A DNA stretch of 64,000 bases from Sparassis latifolia (lineage: Eukaryota; Basidiomycota; Agaricomycetes; Polyporales; Sparassidaceae). The position numbers were made by a program, and so were the translations under genes. Where the stretch lies: contig CM031555.1 in the NCBI GenBank assembly GCA_018466975.1, positions 2,976,001 through 3,040,000 on the forward strand, read 5' to 3'. This document shows, in pieces, positions 27,851 through 39,287 of the stretch; the first letter of the stretch is position 1; each line of letters begins with the position of its first letter. The notes under the pieces were generated by a model that had not been told where the DNA came from, ran no database searches, and saw only the letters and a program-made list of their open reading frames with translations.

Positions 27851-28930
27851 TCAATAATCACAAAGTGAAGAAGACAAGAAGTTGCAAACAGCACTAGAGA
27901 ATTTAAGATACAAGTCTTGTACTAAGGCAGACATTAAGCTGCTCCAGTCTAGAATAGCTGGGAGGGGTCCTGACAAACCCAAACTCTCTCAGACAAGATT
28001 CAGAAATGTGTCCATCATAATAAGCTTCAATGCATATCAGGATTGAATTAATGGACTTGGCTCTGCACAATTTGCTAGAGAGACTGGTCAGACACTTCAG
28101 ACATTTTATTCTGTAGACAGCTGGAAGTCAGAAGACACTAGTAACAAGAAGAGAAAATCAAAGAAGAAGTCTGCTACAGTAGATCCTAAGCGATCATCAA
28201 ATAAGATCAGTCTACACTTGCAGGAAAAACTCTGAAACTTGCCACACTATTGTACCAATCATCATCCAGGTAAATTATCCTTATGTATTGGGCTGCCAGT
28301 TATGATTAAGAACAATGAAGCAACTGAATGTGGTGTCACCAATGGTGCTGAAGGTATTGTAGTTGGCTGAAAGTCACGACCACTTACTCAAGATAAAATG
28401 GCTCTTGATACTCTATTTGTAAAGTTGACTGCACCTCCATCTCCTATTCAATTAGATGGTTTACCTCTGGATGTTGTTCCTATTACACATCAAGTACAAG
28501 AAATTGACTGTGTAATGCCCAATGGTGTACGCCTGCATATAAGTCAAGATCAAGTGGCAGTAATTCCAAACTTTACAATGACAGACTTCAATTCTCAAGG
28601 CAGAACTTGTCCAGATAATGTATGTGATCTTCAGAACTGTCGGACACATCAGTCTATATATACCTGTCTATCATAAGGTTCAACATATGCAGGTACAATA
28701 CTTGTGCAAGGATTTGATCCAGCAAAGCTTACTGGTGGCATAACTGGCTACTTAAGACAAGAATTTCGAGACTTGAAACTGTTAGATGAAATAACTAGGC
28801 TGCAGTACAGTAAGAAGTTGCCTGCATCTATTGATGGTCCTACTCATGGTGTAGTTATACATGCATATTGCACATGGAAAGGCCAAGATTATATTCCCAA
28901 GACAGTACATCCAGCCATTAGATGGACAAA
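27851..28930 (+). pseudogene. Helitron Pif1-like helicase, C-terminal half
   Basis: This continues the helicase from 19882 after the retrotransposon. It begins with a segment typical of Helitron helicases (LQTALENLRYKSCT, RFRNVSIITSFNAYQD), then NLPHYCTNHHPGKLSLCIGL, VTNGAEGIVV and FTMTDFNSQGRTCPDN (motif V/VI region). In-frame stops occur near 28048 (TGA), 28234 (TGA), 28369 (TGA) and 28674 (TAA). Copy A has TGG at the second and third of these and CAA at the last, so those three stops are C:G to T:A changes. Confidence 0.88.
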
Positions 28931-30053
28931 AGAGGTACCATATATAATTGAAAAGCCACTGGAAATTGCACCTTTTAAACTTTTGGAGAAACCAAAGAAA
29001 GCATCCACTACAGAAGCTGCAGAAACTAAGACACCAACTCGAGCAGAACATCAAGCTCTAGAGTTAGCCCGCTATGTAGCAGCTGCAGGAACAAAAAGCC
29101 TTGTTACTCTGAGTAATGATCCTGGTGCAGCACGTGGTGCTAAGCGTAAGCATAGTGAAGATGCAGCAGACTCTAAGTCTAAGAAACAGAAGGTTACAAG
29201 TGCTACAATACCAGAAAATCTGGCTTCACCCCAAGGCTTTGTTTGGAATGCAGAAACATATAGTTGTGCCTATGACAGTCTCTTTTCAATCTTACATGCT
29301 GTGTATACAACTTCACCTGAATGGTGGATGTCCAATGTTCAGCAGCAGAATATTCACCTGCAGCTTTTTACACAAGTGTTTGATGATGTTAAACTTGGCA
29401 AATTGACAATGAAGAATGCACGAGACAGAATCAGACTCAGTTTGCACCAAGTTAACTCTGAGGCATTTTCAGTAATAGGTACAGAAGGAACTGATATCTA
29501 TGCATTATGCCAGGAGATGTTGAATCACTCTGAAGATATTATGAGTTACAAACTTATATGTGATCATTGTGATACAGAATTTGAGAGTAATACAGATGGA
29601 CAAGTGATTTGGGACTGTAGCAAAGCAGTATGAAAAGATAGTCCATTCAAACTTGGGTCCTACAAGAATAAATCCAGTACAGACTGGCTGGATGCAATTT
29701 TTGCCAGATGCTCTGAGCATGTTTGTCCTAAGTGTAATAGTGCATTGCTTTATAATCTGGAATATGAGTCATTGCCAAATTTTCAGTGTTTCATCTCCAA
29801 CAGTCTGCAGATTAACTGGGAATCTGAGTTAGAATTGCAAGATCAGAAGTATAGACTTTGTGGTATAGTTTATTATGGTGGGTTCCAATTTACTGCACGT
29901 ATCATTACAAAAACTGGAAGTGTCTGGTTTAATGATGGGGTTACAACTGGGCAAACTTGTATACTAGAGGGACAAATAGAGAGTATGAATTCAACAGCAC
30001 TGACAAAGTGTAGATCAAAAATTAGTTCTGTTGTAGTATATGTTAAAGCATGA
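28931..30053 (+). pseudogene. Helitron C-terminal ubiquitin-peptidase-like domain
   Basis: After the helicase comes a basic, low-complexity linker (KRKHSEDAADSKSKKQK, a likely nuclear signal). A domain with Cys box YSCAYDSLFSIL, two Cys pairs (LICDHCDTEF and HVCPKCNSAL, a possible zinc ribbon), and YYGGFQFTARI followed by VWFNDGVTTG comes next. The order and spacing resemble a C19-type ubiquitin peptidase, where a GGxH His is catalytic. Here that His is Gln, while copy A has His. One in-frame TGA (about 29631) is shared by both copies. The assignment rests on motif order only. Confidence 0.6.
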
Positions 30054-30229
30054 CTGTATTAGATTGTAATATAGCAAAATGTATATAAAATTATAAAAAA
30101 TGTACATTTGTAATACTTTTGAATGATGAGTGCAAAACAAAGACTAAACACATATATTAGAAGTATAGGTCTGATTAAAATCAGGAATTGTCCTTGCTGT
30201 GCGTTTCCATCGGCCCACTCCAAGCAAGT

Positions 30230-32447
30230 TTTATATACTACTAGTATATGCTAAGTAAGACGTGCCAGTAATAGCTGAGTAAACAAGTACCCTCACAGTG
30301 AGGGATGAGTCAGTACAAGTCTAGACTATAATTTCATAGTCTAGTATCATCCAGATAGAGTTGAGAGACATCCAGACTGGAGGTCTTAGAGTAGTACACG
30401 TAAAAGTACATTATAATCAAAGAAAAAGATAGGTACAACTGCATACCATTATAACACATGCCAGGCAGAACTTCCTCATCTGCTGTATTCCTCAAGGAAC
30501 ATTCTGGAGTTTCAGTTAGTTCAGAGTACTCCAGCATAGTACCATGATTCTGCTGTCCTGAACTTTGTGCTGCATACATGCTACATATGACAAGATGCAG
30601 GGCATAGTACTGTTTTCAACAAAGTTCCACTGCGGCCGATGCAGTGGTGCACCATGGAATTCTGGGCCACTATTTGATGGCTGAAAAACAGCAAGGCTTG
30701 CTGAAATGGCTTAATACTATCAGTGACCTGGATATGCCACCATTGGATGTCAGGAATCTTTTCAAGTGTCTAAAAGTTTTATAAATGTTTTCAAACCTAA
30801 AACATTGTAAAAGTTTCAAGATTAAATGGGGCCAAGTTAACTCCTAGTAAAGTAGGGATTGCAGGATGGTGGCATTATTTCATCAGCAGCCAGATCAGTA
30901 CAAGGTCAGGGTTACTGGCTGTGGCATTCTCAGCTACAGCTCTCATGATAAGCCAGGCTAATTAGTCTGACAATCAGTTCATTTCACCCAGGTCGCACTT
31001 CAGCACATCTCTAAATTGTTAGACACATCTCAGAAAAATCTGAAAGAATAGTCTGCAGGTGTGTTATGTCCGAGATAAAAATCTACTAAGATGCCACACA
31101 CAACATTCAGTAACCACAGCATGCAACAGGAACAGAATATTATGGCACCTCAGGTCTCAGGCCTGCAATTTATGACACACTACCAGTTCACATGAACAGT
31201 CTGGTGATGTCCGGTACTTCAGGTGTAGCATTGTGCATGTACACCATGATACTCACCTGCATAGTCTGAATGACATGGCTAAAGTCCCAAAGGCTCACCA
31301 TGTGTTGTGAGACTGCATGTGTTGCATCCACTATCTTACACCCAGTTAATGATATCAGCCACAGCATTGACCATCCATCATGCCAGAGCATGAGGCTGTA
31401 CCAAATTCTTTCATGTCAGCCCAACTGTGGCTGTATGCTCAGCCCACCATCAAGGTGTCGGCATATTGCAACCTCGGCCACCCATGAATGAAAGACCAAA
31501 TTGTGTCGACTAGCACAATCTCTCAAGTTATCCTGTATTACCAGCTTTATTTGTCACTCAAACCTAGCACCTCAATTTGAACAGCATAAATCTGGGTCTC
31601 AAGAATTCTTTACAGGCTTTTTGTTCATATTTCATGCCCTCAGCCTCGATCGCTCTACTGACAGTGAAGTTGCTCATCCAGGGGCACTCTGAATAGACTC
31701 CATCCTGTAAAGATATCTAACACAGTGTTCGTAAAGAATGAGATACTTTGCTGAACAAGCACAGTTGTGTCACTTTTCGCACAGTAAAACTGATATGGGA
31801 GAGCCAACATCTCCCAATTATTGTGTAAATTATGAAAACTGCTCACCAACAAGTCATAAATTCCATCCACAACACTCGTGTTGCAGCCTGGAGCCAAGCC
31901 CTACAGTTATGAGCCCAGTTAACAATCTAGGGCACAGCAAATAACTCAGCTATGCTCGGGTTAGTCAGATATTTCAGGCAACCCATACCTATGGGCTCAG
32001 TCAAAGACCACTGCAGATTGCTATGCCTGTGGGCCCAGTCAAAGAACTCAGCAATGGTGTGCAATGGGCCTATGAGAAAAACCTCTAGGAGGCTATTGGC
32101 CTATTCCAGAATCTGCAGTATGAAATCTCGATTGGCCAAAATAGGCTTGTCCAGAATCTGGGCATGCATCACCAATCTGTTGGTCCAGATTCTGGTGGGT
32201 TCTTAGCTGTTCTTTGCTGAATGGTGTGCACCAATCTGACCCAGCAGACGTGCCCTGGTGACTGATTGGGCAGCATCATGCTGTGACTGATCTCAAAAGA
32301 GATTCAGACTCATTTTTAAATTGCCTGGTCTGAGCCACCTTGGATCAGCCAATCAACAGGTCACTCTTGTCCTGGAATAGGGTTGTATGCTCGAGACCTA
32401 GTGGCTTTGTGTCACGTGTACTTTTCCATTATTGTGACTTCGAAGTA
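30230..32447. other. Gene-free sequence at the end of the transposon-rich compartment
   Basis: No coherent ORF or domain. A short direct repeat (TATGGGCTCAGTCAAAGA / TGTGGGCCCAGTCAAAGA, about 31990-32050) is visible. This is the transition from AT-rich to more balanced composition. Confidence 0.45.
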
Positions 32448-32847
32448 CTATGGCTCACAAGATCATCAGCATGCCCCCCAAGTCGGCAGTAATGCAAAAG
32501 TAACGCATATGTCACAGACAGTAATGTGTGCCATTTTGTTATTCCGCTCGGCAGCCTAATGCGCAAAGGTCATGACCGTGTCATGGTGAATGCCACCACT
32601 TGAAACCCTGCTGCCGACGCTCACGACAGACTTCAGCCAGTGACTAGCCAGTGTGAGTCTGCATTACATTGGAGGTCAAGAAGGGACTCCTCCAATACTG
32701 ATCCATTTGAGCTCGTTCAACCTCAAGAATGATGTAGTACTATAAAACCATACATATGAGAGATAACTAAGTGGTAGAGGCAGGGGAAAGGGCTAATTGA
32801 GCGAGGTGCCGACTTGGGGGGCATGCCGACAATCTTGTGAGCCATAG
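32448..32847. mobile_element. MITE, about 400 bp, TIRs of about 42 bp, TA target duplication
   Basis: The ends are inverted copies. CTATGGCTCACAAGAT starts at 32448 and its complement ends at 32847, and similarity continues through GCATGCCCCCCAAGTCGGCA with only three or four mismatches. Both ends are flanked by TA. TA duplication with TIRs and no coding sequence is the pattern of a non-autonomous Tc1/mariner-type element. Confidence 0.85.
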
Positions 32848-33516
32848 TAACACATAAATGACAACTACATTAAGAGGCCACTTCCGTCCTATTCCAATTG
32901 ATCCGACCCAGCCCAAACTGGGCCCGGTTCGCCCACACCGGGCACCCGAACAGGGCCTAATTCATCGAGGTAGCGGGCTTTGCCATGCTTATAAATTTAT
33001 TATTATTTTTCGTCTGTACAGACTTATGAAGGGAAATCTATATTTGGAGCAATATCCACTGCCGCATTTTCTTCCTGATCTGTTACATCGCGTTCAGTCC
33101 GATTCTCTCAGATTAAATTCCTCGTTTCCCAACAGGGCTACGAGCCCCCGCATTTTCTAACAGGGCGAGTGTTTTCCAGGCTTAAGAAGATTGGGTGTCT
33201 CAAGGACGGGTAGATGACTGTACAGTATTAGTCGCATGTTGGACACATGAGATCGGCGATCAGAGTCGATCTGAGACGGTTTACGAGCATATATTACTGG
33301 ATTCCTGGAATTGGACAGTATCTACGTCGCGATTCGATAGTCAATTGGGTCTTATCAAGCTTAAGCTTGAATCCTGGACACTGCAAGTTCAGGCAGCGGC
33401 GCCTTGTAAGCGCGCTTAATTTCGTGGTACTCCCGGGCATCGTCTACCGCATCACGGGAGGCAGCCTGCCAGCAGGTCATTGTCATCGGACCCTGGTTAC
33501 CCGCTGACACCGTATA
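32848..33516. other. Spacer between two MITEs
   Basis: Short overlapping frames only, with no recognisable gene or regulatory site. The composition is now balanced or GC-rich. Confidence 0.4.
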
Positions 33517-33742
33517 CAGCTGAGTCAAAAACAATAGACGCATTTCGACGAAACTTACTTCCGGTACGTTGCTTATGAATATGAATCATTTCGAAACAGC
33601 AAATGGTCATGCGTGAAATTCAAAGGGGGTAGGCCAATCAGCAGCTAGAATTTCCGTCCAGAGCAGTCTACTTAATGCACTCCGAACAGAAAATGATGAA
33701 ACGAGTTTCGTCGAAATGCGTCTATCGTTTTCGACTTAGCTG
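33517..33742. mobile_element. 226-bp MITE with 39-bp inverted repeats, just upstream of an esterase gene
   Basis: Arms 33517-33555 and 33704-33742 are inverted copies (CAGCTGAGTC...CGACGAAACT) with only three or four differences, all transitions. There is no coding capacity. The right arm ends 54 bp before the esterase start codon, so the element forms part of that gene's promoter or 5' UTR. A target duplication is not clear. Confidence 0.8.
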
Positions 33743-33795
33743 AAAAGCGGGCACCCAACTCCGTAGTGTCGGTGGCTCCTCTTCCACTGCTAACC

Positions 33796-35226
33796 ATGTC
33801 GCAATACAGCTACCTCTCCACGCCGGATCCCGAGTTCGCGGATGTCCTCGCGAAGCTTCCTCCACAACCTGCTCTGTCCGAGTCTGGCGATATATCGCTC
33901 ATACGGGCTGGCTTCAAGGAAGCAGTGGGCGAACACGATAAGCATCTCCAGTCGCGCCTTCCTCTAGGTGAGTCTTACCGAAACGGCCTTGCTATAGGTT
34001 GTCATAGAACGACGTACTTTGATGGCAGCTTCCGCATACACTATGAAAGACCACAAGATCCCCGTCGAGGGTGGAGAGATTGTCGCGCGATGCGTGGTGC
34101 CGGCGCCTTCTGCAGACAAGTCTTTCCCTGTCCTTGTTTGGTTTCATGGTGGAGGTGCGCCGATCATCTTGCCGTAGGCTTTTCGCAGACTCAACATGGC
34201 GTTTCCGTACTGGTTAGGGTGGACGCTCGGCGACGTCCACACCGATGACTACCGCTTGAGGATGCTGTGCGTCGCGCTGCAGATATCTATCGTGAACGTC
34301 GACTACAGGTAGGTGTTGCGACCACGCCAAGTTCGCAATGAGTTACCCATTGCTAGGCTCGCTCCGGAACACGTCTACCCGACCGCCTGGGATGATTCGT
34401 ACGCTGCGACCAAATGGGTGAGCACGATCCGCCCTCGTCCTCTTGTGATTTAACGCCAGTGCGCTTCATGCGCAGGTCGTGGAGCACACGTCCTTGCTCT
34501 CCGCAGTCCTCAATAAAGGCTTCATCGTCGCCGGGTGTTCCGCCGGAACGAACCTTGCAGCTCATATCGCCAACCGCGCTCGCGACGACCCGTTCTTTGC
34601 AAAGACACCTATTACTGGCCAGTACCTCCAGGTTCCGTGCTTGCTGGACCCCGAAGCGGATGCGGGGAAGTGCGTCCAGCCTGCTCTCGTTCCCTTACTT
34701 CTCATCGCCAAACTATTGCTTGTGGTAGATATAAATCTGAGCTCCTGTCCATGGAGCAGAACAAGGACGCGCCTTCCCTCACGCGCGCAGATATAGTTTA
34801 CTTTGCTCGTGAGTTATGCATCTTCGTCGTTCTGCCTGGGGTTGGTGATTCATGAACCTGTCCCTCGTCAGACCAGCTGAAGATCCCACCGTCTGACCTT
34901 GGACTCTCCTTGCTACTTCAGCCTTCTCACGCGGGCCTGCCTCCTCTGTACGCCCAGATCGCCGGCTTGGACCCTCTACGCGACGAGGGCCTCCTCTACG
35001 CTAAAGTGTTAGGCGAAGCCGGCGTGAAGACCAAGGTCGACGTGTGAGTGGGCACTCAAACTCAAACGTGGGCACTCCTGAGTGCTGACGTGGTGGCGCG
35101 GGCTCACACAGATACCCTGGGGTGCCGCACGGCTTCAACTTCTTTTATTCGCAGCTGCGGTTGTCTGCCAAGTTGGAGAGCGACGTCGATGCTGGGGTCG
35201 GGTGGTTGTTGAGCCTGGTTGCTTGA
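33796..35226 (+). CDS. HSL-type alpha/beta hydrolase (esterase/lipase), 8 exons
   Basis: Predicted exons: 33796-33967, 34029-34154, 34218-34308, 34357-34417, 34476-34669, 34729-34808, 34872-35043, 35112-35226. All joins stay in frame and use GT..AG introns of 49-68 nt. The protein (about 335 aa) has the HSL-family oxyanion motif HGGG (exons 2/3), RLAPEHVYPTAWDD, the nucleophile elbow GCSAG (usual form GDSAG), an acid in AGLDPLRDEG and the catalytic His in GVPHGFNFFY. It probably hydrolyses small esters in the cytosol, and no signal peptide is seen. Start choice: the first ATG that gives a conserved-looking N terminus (MSQYSYLSTPDPEF). A MITE ends 54 bp upstream. Confidence 0.9.
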
Positions 35227-35916
35227 ACGCAGAAGCTTCTCGACGCTCGGTGTCTGTAATGATGTGATCTGCACGGATCAAATTGTTTGCGAATGTATGT
35301 GTACTGAATATCATCGGAGAAGGTCTCGGGTTCGTATTGAGTGCAGGCCACGCGTTGGTTGATGAGTTGGCTGTCATGAGAGTATTCAGGGTGCATTCGA
35401 GATGAGTCTCTCGATGCTCCCCGCGCCGAGGATGCCCCTGCATGTGTACGCATCCGTGGAGAAGGGGCATTCTCAGATAAGGCGAATGTCAGCGCTGGCT
35501 TCTCAGTATATGAGAAGTGCATGGTGTCCAGCCTAGTCCAGCCCAGCTTCAAAAAGAACCAGCCTGAGACGAACTCAGGAAGTCTGCTTGACAGATCGGA
35601 GATCAATTGCCAACGGTAACGTGCAATCGATCGGCTAGGTTAGTAGAAAGATTGAGGATGGATAGAAACGTCTCAAACCTATGACTTAGGAAGTGCAGAC
35701 TCAATTATAGCAGACACGTTTCCAACTCGTCCCGGAGGACTCTCCACCCTGTTGCATATTGAGTCTCTAGCGCAAGGACGAAACCAGTGGCCGTGAGATG
35801 TTTAACAAGGCCCCGTTGTTCTACAAAATAAATTAATATAAATTACAGAACATCCCATCCACCGATAGCATGAGAAAACACAGAAAACAGAGCACAGATC
35901 GTCCATTCAACACGAC
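35227..35916. other. Intergenic region
   Basis: Frames on the minus strand (35135-35606) overlap the 3' end of the esterase gene and have no recognisable content. The region lies between the convergent ends of the esterase and P1 genes. Confidence 0.5.
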
Positions 35917-36846
35917 TTATGCGACATTGTTCCTCCTCCTTCGGTGCATCGGCTCAAGACTTGCCCAAGCCGATACACCCTCATCCCATTTCTCCTGCCA
36001 GCTCTGGAAGATAAACATCGAGAGCTGGCCCATTCCACAGTCATATAAATCCCGGATTGTGGACCTGTCGATCAACGGGAACCTTAATGACGTATGCCGG
36101 ATAACACTAGCCTTGTCCTGAATTGTCGACCAGGAGCACTCAGCATCTCGTACATGGCAAATGAGGAGACACACGTACCTTTTCCGGCAAGTCATGCCAC
36201 CCCCTGAGGCTTAACTGTACCCCAAAGTCCAGGACAGAACACACCCCCATGTACCGGATCTCCGGTTCCCCGTTGTATCGCTTGCAGGGGGATTCCACGA
36301 AAAGCTGGAACATGTCAGTGTCGAGCAGCCTGTACATTTTGGTCGACACAGTGTACAAGCACGCACGCTCCCCAGGGGACATGCTGCTGACGTTCACTGC
36401 GTTCTTGGACGATATGATAACAACTGGGAGCCTCATTGACGAAGACTCCACAGCGTCCTGACAAAGAGTCAGCGTGCACCGTAGCAGTGAGAGTTAACAC
36501 GTACCACTTTGTAGATGAGAATATCTTCGTCGAAGGTTGCACAATGCTGGACATACCCCTTGTCCTGGACCTCTGCGAAGAACTCTTTTGCTTCACTTGA
36601 ACATATCACCCTCCGAGGACTCCATGGGACCCTATTGAGGTAGAAGCTCCTCATCCTGGAATCGTACTCTGGATTACGAGGGTCGGCTGAGAGGGCATTG
36701 GTTCTGGACCGCGTGGTATACGGCGACCGCAGGGTGGTATGCCTTCGAGCAGTTGACTGCGATTTTGTTGTAGGCTGCAGTCCACATTCCAGTGAACACC
36801 GGGGGAGATAAGTCAGAAACCATAAGATGCGTACCTCTCTAGCCAT
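35917..36846 (-). CDS. P1: uncharacterised protein of a four-member family, 4 exons (253 aa)
   Basis: Predicted exons on the minus strand: 36846-36835, 36774-36505, 36457-36179, 36117-35917, with three phase-0 introns of 60, 47 and 61 nt. The core begins with KGYVQHCATFDEDILIYK at the end of exon 2. Exon 3 has LPVVIISSKNAV, FQLFVES, IRYMGVCSV and LSLRGWHDLPEK. Exon 4 has LYDCGMGQLSMFIFQSW and a basic end. P2, P3 and P4 at 57-62 kb share this exon layout and core. The pattern (Y-x-G-x-Y, then L-x-x-x-W-x-x-L-P-E-K, then a short helix region) reminds me of the fungal domain DUF6697, but I cannot verify this. No signal peptide or membrane segment. A TATA-like TATATA lies about 150 nt upstream of the ATG. 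Function unknown. Confidence 0.75.
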
Positions 36847-37835
36847 GTCTTGAGAGTTTGTGGATAAGGTGTTGTAGAGAGCTAGGGTTACCGAAGAAGT
36901 GGAAGGTAGCGTCGGTGAAGATATAGAGAGCTAACGGCGGTGAAGCTGTAGAGAGCTGGTGGCGGTGAAGCTGTGGAGAGGTGGGTGTCGGTGAAAAGAG
37001 GTATATAGAGGAGTAGGGGATTCGCGTTTATATGCTCAGGCCACAGGGTGTGGCGGAAGAGATTCCGAAGTTTGTGCGGATGCACATCAGCGAGCGCACA
37101 ATGGTTCCTTCGTTCGGAATCAGCATTAAGGCCAGACAATGGTAATTTCGGCCCAGGAACGGCGGTTTGACATTCACCCGGACCTTCAGATGAACCTCTT
37201 CCGTCAAGACAATGGAAAACCCAAGTTCCCTCAAGCAAATTCACGCAGGGGCGACAAAGTAAGACACAAGCTCGTAAGTATGGGCAACGTCGCTGCGTAC
37301 TCATTAGACGGGATGCAGTCAAGTACTACGAAGAGAGCATATTCCATTGTAAATTCTTCCGCAAAGAGAGCCATTGTCAGTTTGCCTCCTAAGCTCGGTC
37401 AGCCAGTAGGCCTGTAATTGAAGGAAAACGATGATGGACGACCGGCAGAAATGCAACTCAGAATCAAGTACACAGCTTCCGGCACGCACAGAAGAGCCTT
37501 CCCTTCAGCAAGTTCACACCAGATATAGCCACGCAGAAGACACCCATGGACATTGGAGACAGAAGGGTCCTAACCAGAACACGTCCGAGTCTATCAAAGA
37601 GTCCGTTTCACCGGGAGAGATGATGCCTGTCTAGTCTGTCGTCCAACGCTTTAGAGTCGGACAACTCGCAGTTAACTATGGGCCAATCCATGCGCCAACA
37701 ACGCTTTCTGTTTCAAACGAGGACACTGGCTCGCATGACGGGCTGATGAATCACTCTTTGACAATACATTACATTAGTACACTCCGGTGTTGCTTGTGAT
37801 AGATTTACCTTGGACTGGAGATGCCCGTTCCACCT
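36847..37835. other. Intergenic region with imperfect 27-bp tandem repeats
   Basis: Imperfect repeats of GGCGGTGAAGCTGTAGAGAGCT lie at about 36905-36990, in the promoter or 5' UTR of P1. Frames at 36888-37417 on both strands have no recognisable product. Confidence 0.5.
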
Positions 37836-39287
37836 CTAGCTAACTCCTTCCGTCTCCCGGACCTCCTGCACGACTCGCGCCAGCGCCTCCTTCCTCATTG
37901 GGATCCACAGCGCCTCTCCCCCGCTCGCATCACCAGCGACGGACACGACAAGACCATGGTCACGGAACTCCGCAAGGAGAGCGCGCAATGCCGCGTCGCT
38001 CGTCGCGACAAATGCATCACGAGCTGCACCGAAAAGTCGCGCATAATCATATGCCCCCATCCCCTCCTCTGCGGCCGCCCCACCCGCATTCGCAGCCGCA
38101 CTGGTGCTGGGCGTCGGAGGACCTGCAGTGTCAGCGCCGGCGGTCATGACTTCGAGTTGGCACATGCCAAGCAGCACAAAGAGCTTCCGCGCCTTCTGCG
38201 TCACGCTCGCAAGTACATGGCGAGCGGCATTTTCTGAGACGACCGCTCCCTTGCGTGTATTGCCACTTCCGGCTCCGGATAGCGCAGACGGTGCACCAAC
38301 TGGGGCGGACGAGAGCGCGGCTGGGTCGCTATGCGCGAGTTCGGCATCGTACGGTGCGAGTGTCGTGAGGTCATGCCAGAGTACCGGACGCGGTGCAAAA
38401 AGCGATGAGAGTGTGTGTCGTGTCGGGAACGCGATGTGATCGAAAGACGCGGCGAAATGCACGCGGGATGCACGGGCGAGCTGCGTAAGGAGCGTGCGGG
38501 CGCGTGAGGAACGCAGTGCAGGCGCATCATGGGAGTGGAGGATTAGGTAGAGGTGTGGCGAAGGCGAGCCTGACTCGCTATGTGCTTCTTCCTCTTCTTC
38601 GACGTCGTCGTCGGTATCTCCCTCGGTATCTTCTCTGCCGGAGAATGCCTTGCATACCCTTCGCACGATGCCATCCGTCTTGCTTTCTGCTGAAGCAGCA
38701 CCGCTGTCTTCTCCTTCCAGTTCTGTAGCATCCAGGACGCCTTCCAATGCGCCTACCAGATCCTTCAGCTGGAACCCCGGCGAGAACCCATTTACCACCA
38801 CGACATGTGCGCCCTTGCCTGCTAGAAACTTAGCGAACGCGTTCATCACGCCGCGCTTTGAGCCAAGTCCATAGAATAACAAATCAAAGCCCTGACGCAT
38901 CTCCCAGTAATATTGCTCGAACGTCCTAGGCGAAGGAGAAAACGATCTGAGTGCGTGCCATAGCCCGAGGTTCGGGTTCAGTTGTGCAGGGAGGAACTTC
39001 TTCGCGTGTACCTCTGGAAGCGCACGCAACCTTCGAGTAGCAGATTCGAGTCCTGCAGCATACTCTTCCGGCGAGAGTGGGGACAGCAGTGTAGAGAAGA
39101 CTGAGGAGGACGTGCGTGCGGGAGCAGAGGCATGTTGGAAGTACGCGTCAAACGCGGTGTTCGAAGTCAGACCCGGCGTAGGCCACTGATCCTCTTCATT
39201 TGGGAGAGAAGAAGTAAAGAGCTGCGACGTGGAAGCAGAGGGGGCGAGGTCGTCCTCTTCCTCGTCGGGAGAGGAGTAAGTCGACAT
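37836..39287 (-). CDS. ORC2: Origin recognition complex subunit 2
   Basis: A single-exon frame of 483 codons. ORC2 is part of the six-subunit complex that marks replication origins in the nucleus and loads MCM. Recognisable ORC2 sequence includes FEQYYWEMRQGFDLLFYGLG with SKRGVMNAFAKFL, VVVVNGFSPGFQLKDLV, LYLILHSHDAPALRSSRART, VHFAASFDHIAFPTRHT and LFAPRPVLWHDLTTLAPYD, in the usual order of the AAA+-like core. A winged-helix region follows (ARKLFVLLGMCQLE, LLAEFRDHGLVV). The N terminus is short and acidic (SSPDEEEDDLAPS), and an acidic insert EEEEEAHSESG lies mid-core. I chose ATG 39287. An in-frame ATG at 39359 would add 24 residues without ORC2-like content. Confidence 0.95.
   Translation of the reverse strand: MSTYSSPDEEEDDLAPSASTSQLFTSSLPNEEDQWPTPGLTSNTAFDAYFQHASAPARTSSSVFSTLLSPLSPEEYAAGLESATRRLRALPEVHAKKFLPAQLNPNLGLWHALRSFSPSPRTFEQYYWEMRQGFDLLFYGLGSKRGVMNAFAKFLAGKGAHVVVVNGFSPGFQLKDLVGALEGVLDATELEGEDSGAASAESKTDGIVRRVCKAFSGREDTEGDTDDDVEEEEEAHSESGSPSPHLYLILHSHDAPALRSSRARTLLTQLARASRVHFAASFDHIAFPTRHTLSSLFAPRPVLWHDLTTLAPYDAELAHSDPAALSSAPVGAPSALSGAGSGNTRKGAVVSENAARHVLASVTQKARKLFVLLGMCQLEVMTAGADTAGPPTPSTSAAANAGGAAAEEGMGAYDYARLFGAARDAFVATSDAALRALLAEFRDHGLVVSVAGDASGGEALWIPMRKEALARVVQEVRETEGVS

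Noticed and set aside
34353..34565. Minus frame opposite the esterase gene
   Set aside because: Antisense to well-supported exons.
36888..37417. Frames on both strands upstream of P1
   Set aside because: Overlapping antisense frames with no recognisable content. The segment looks like promoter with tandem repeats.
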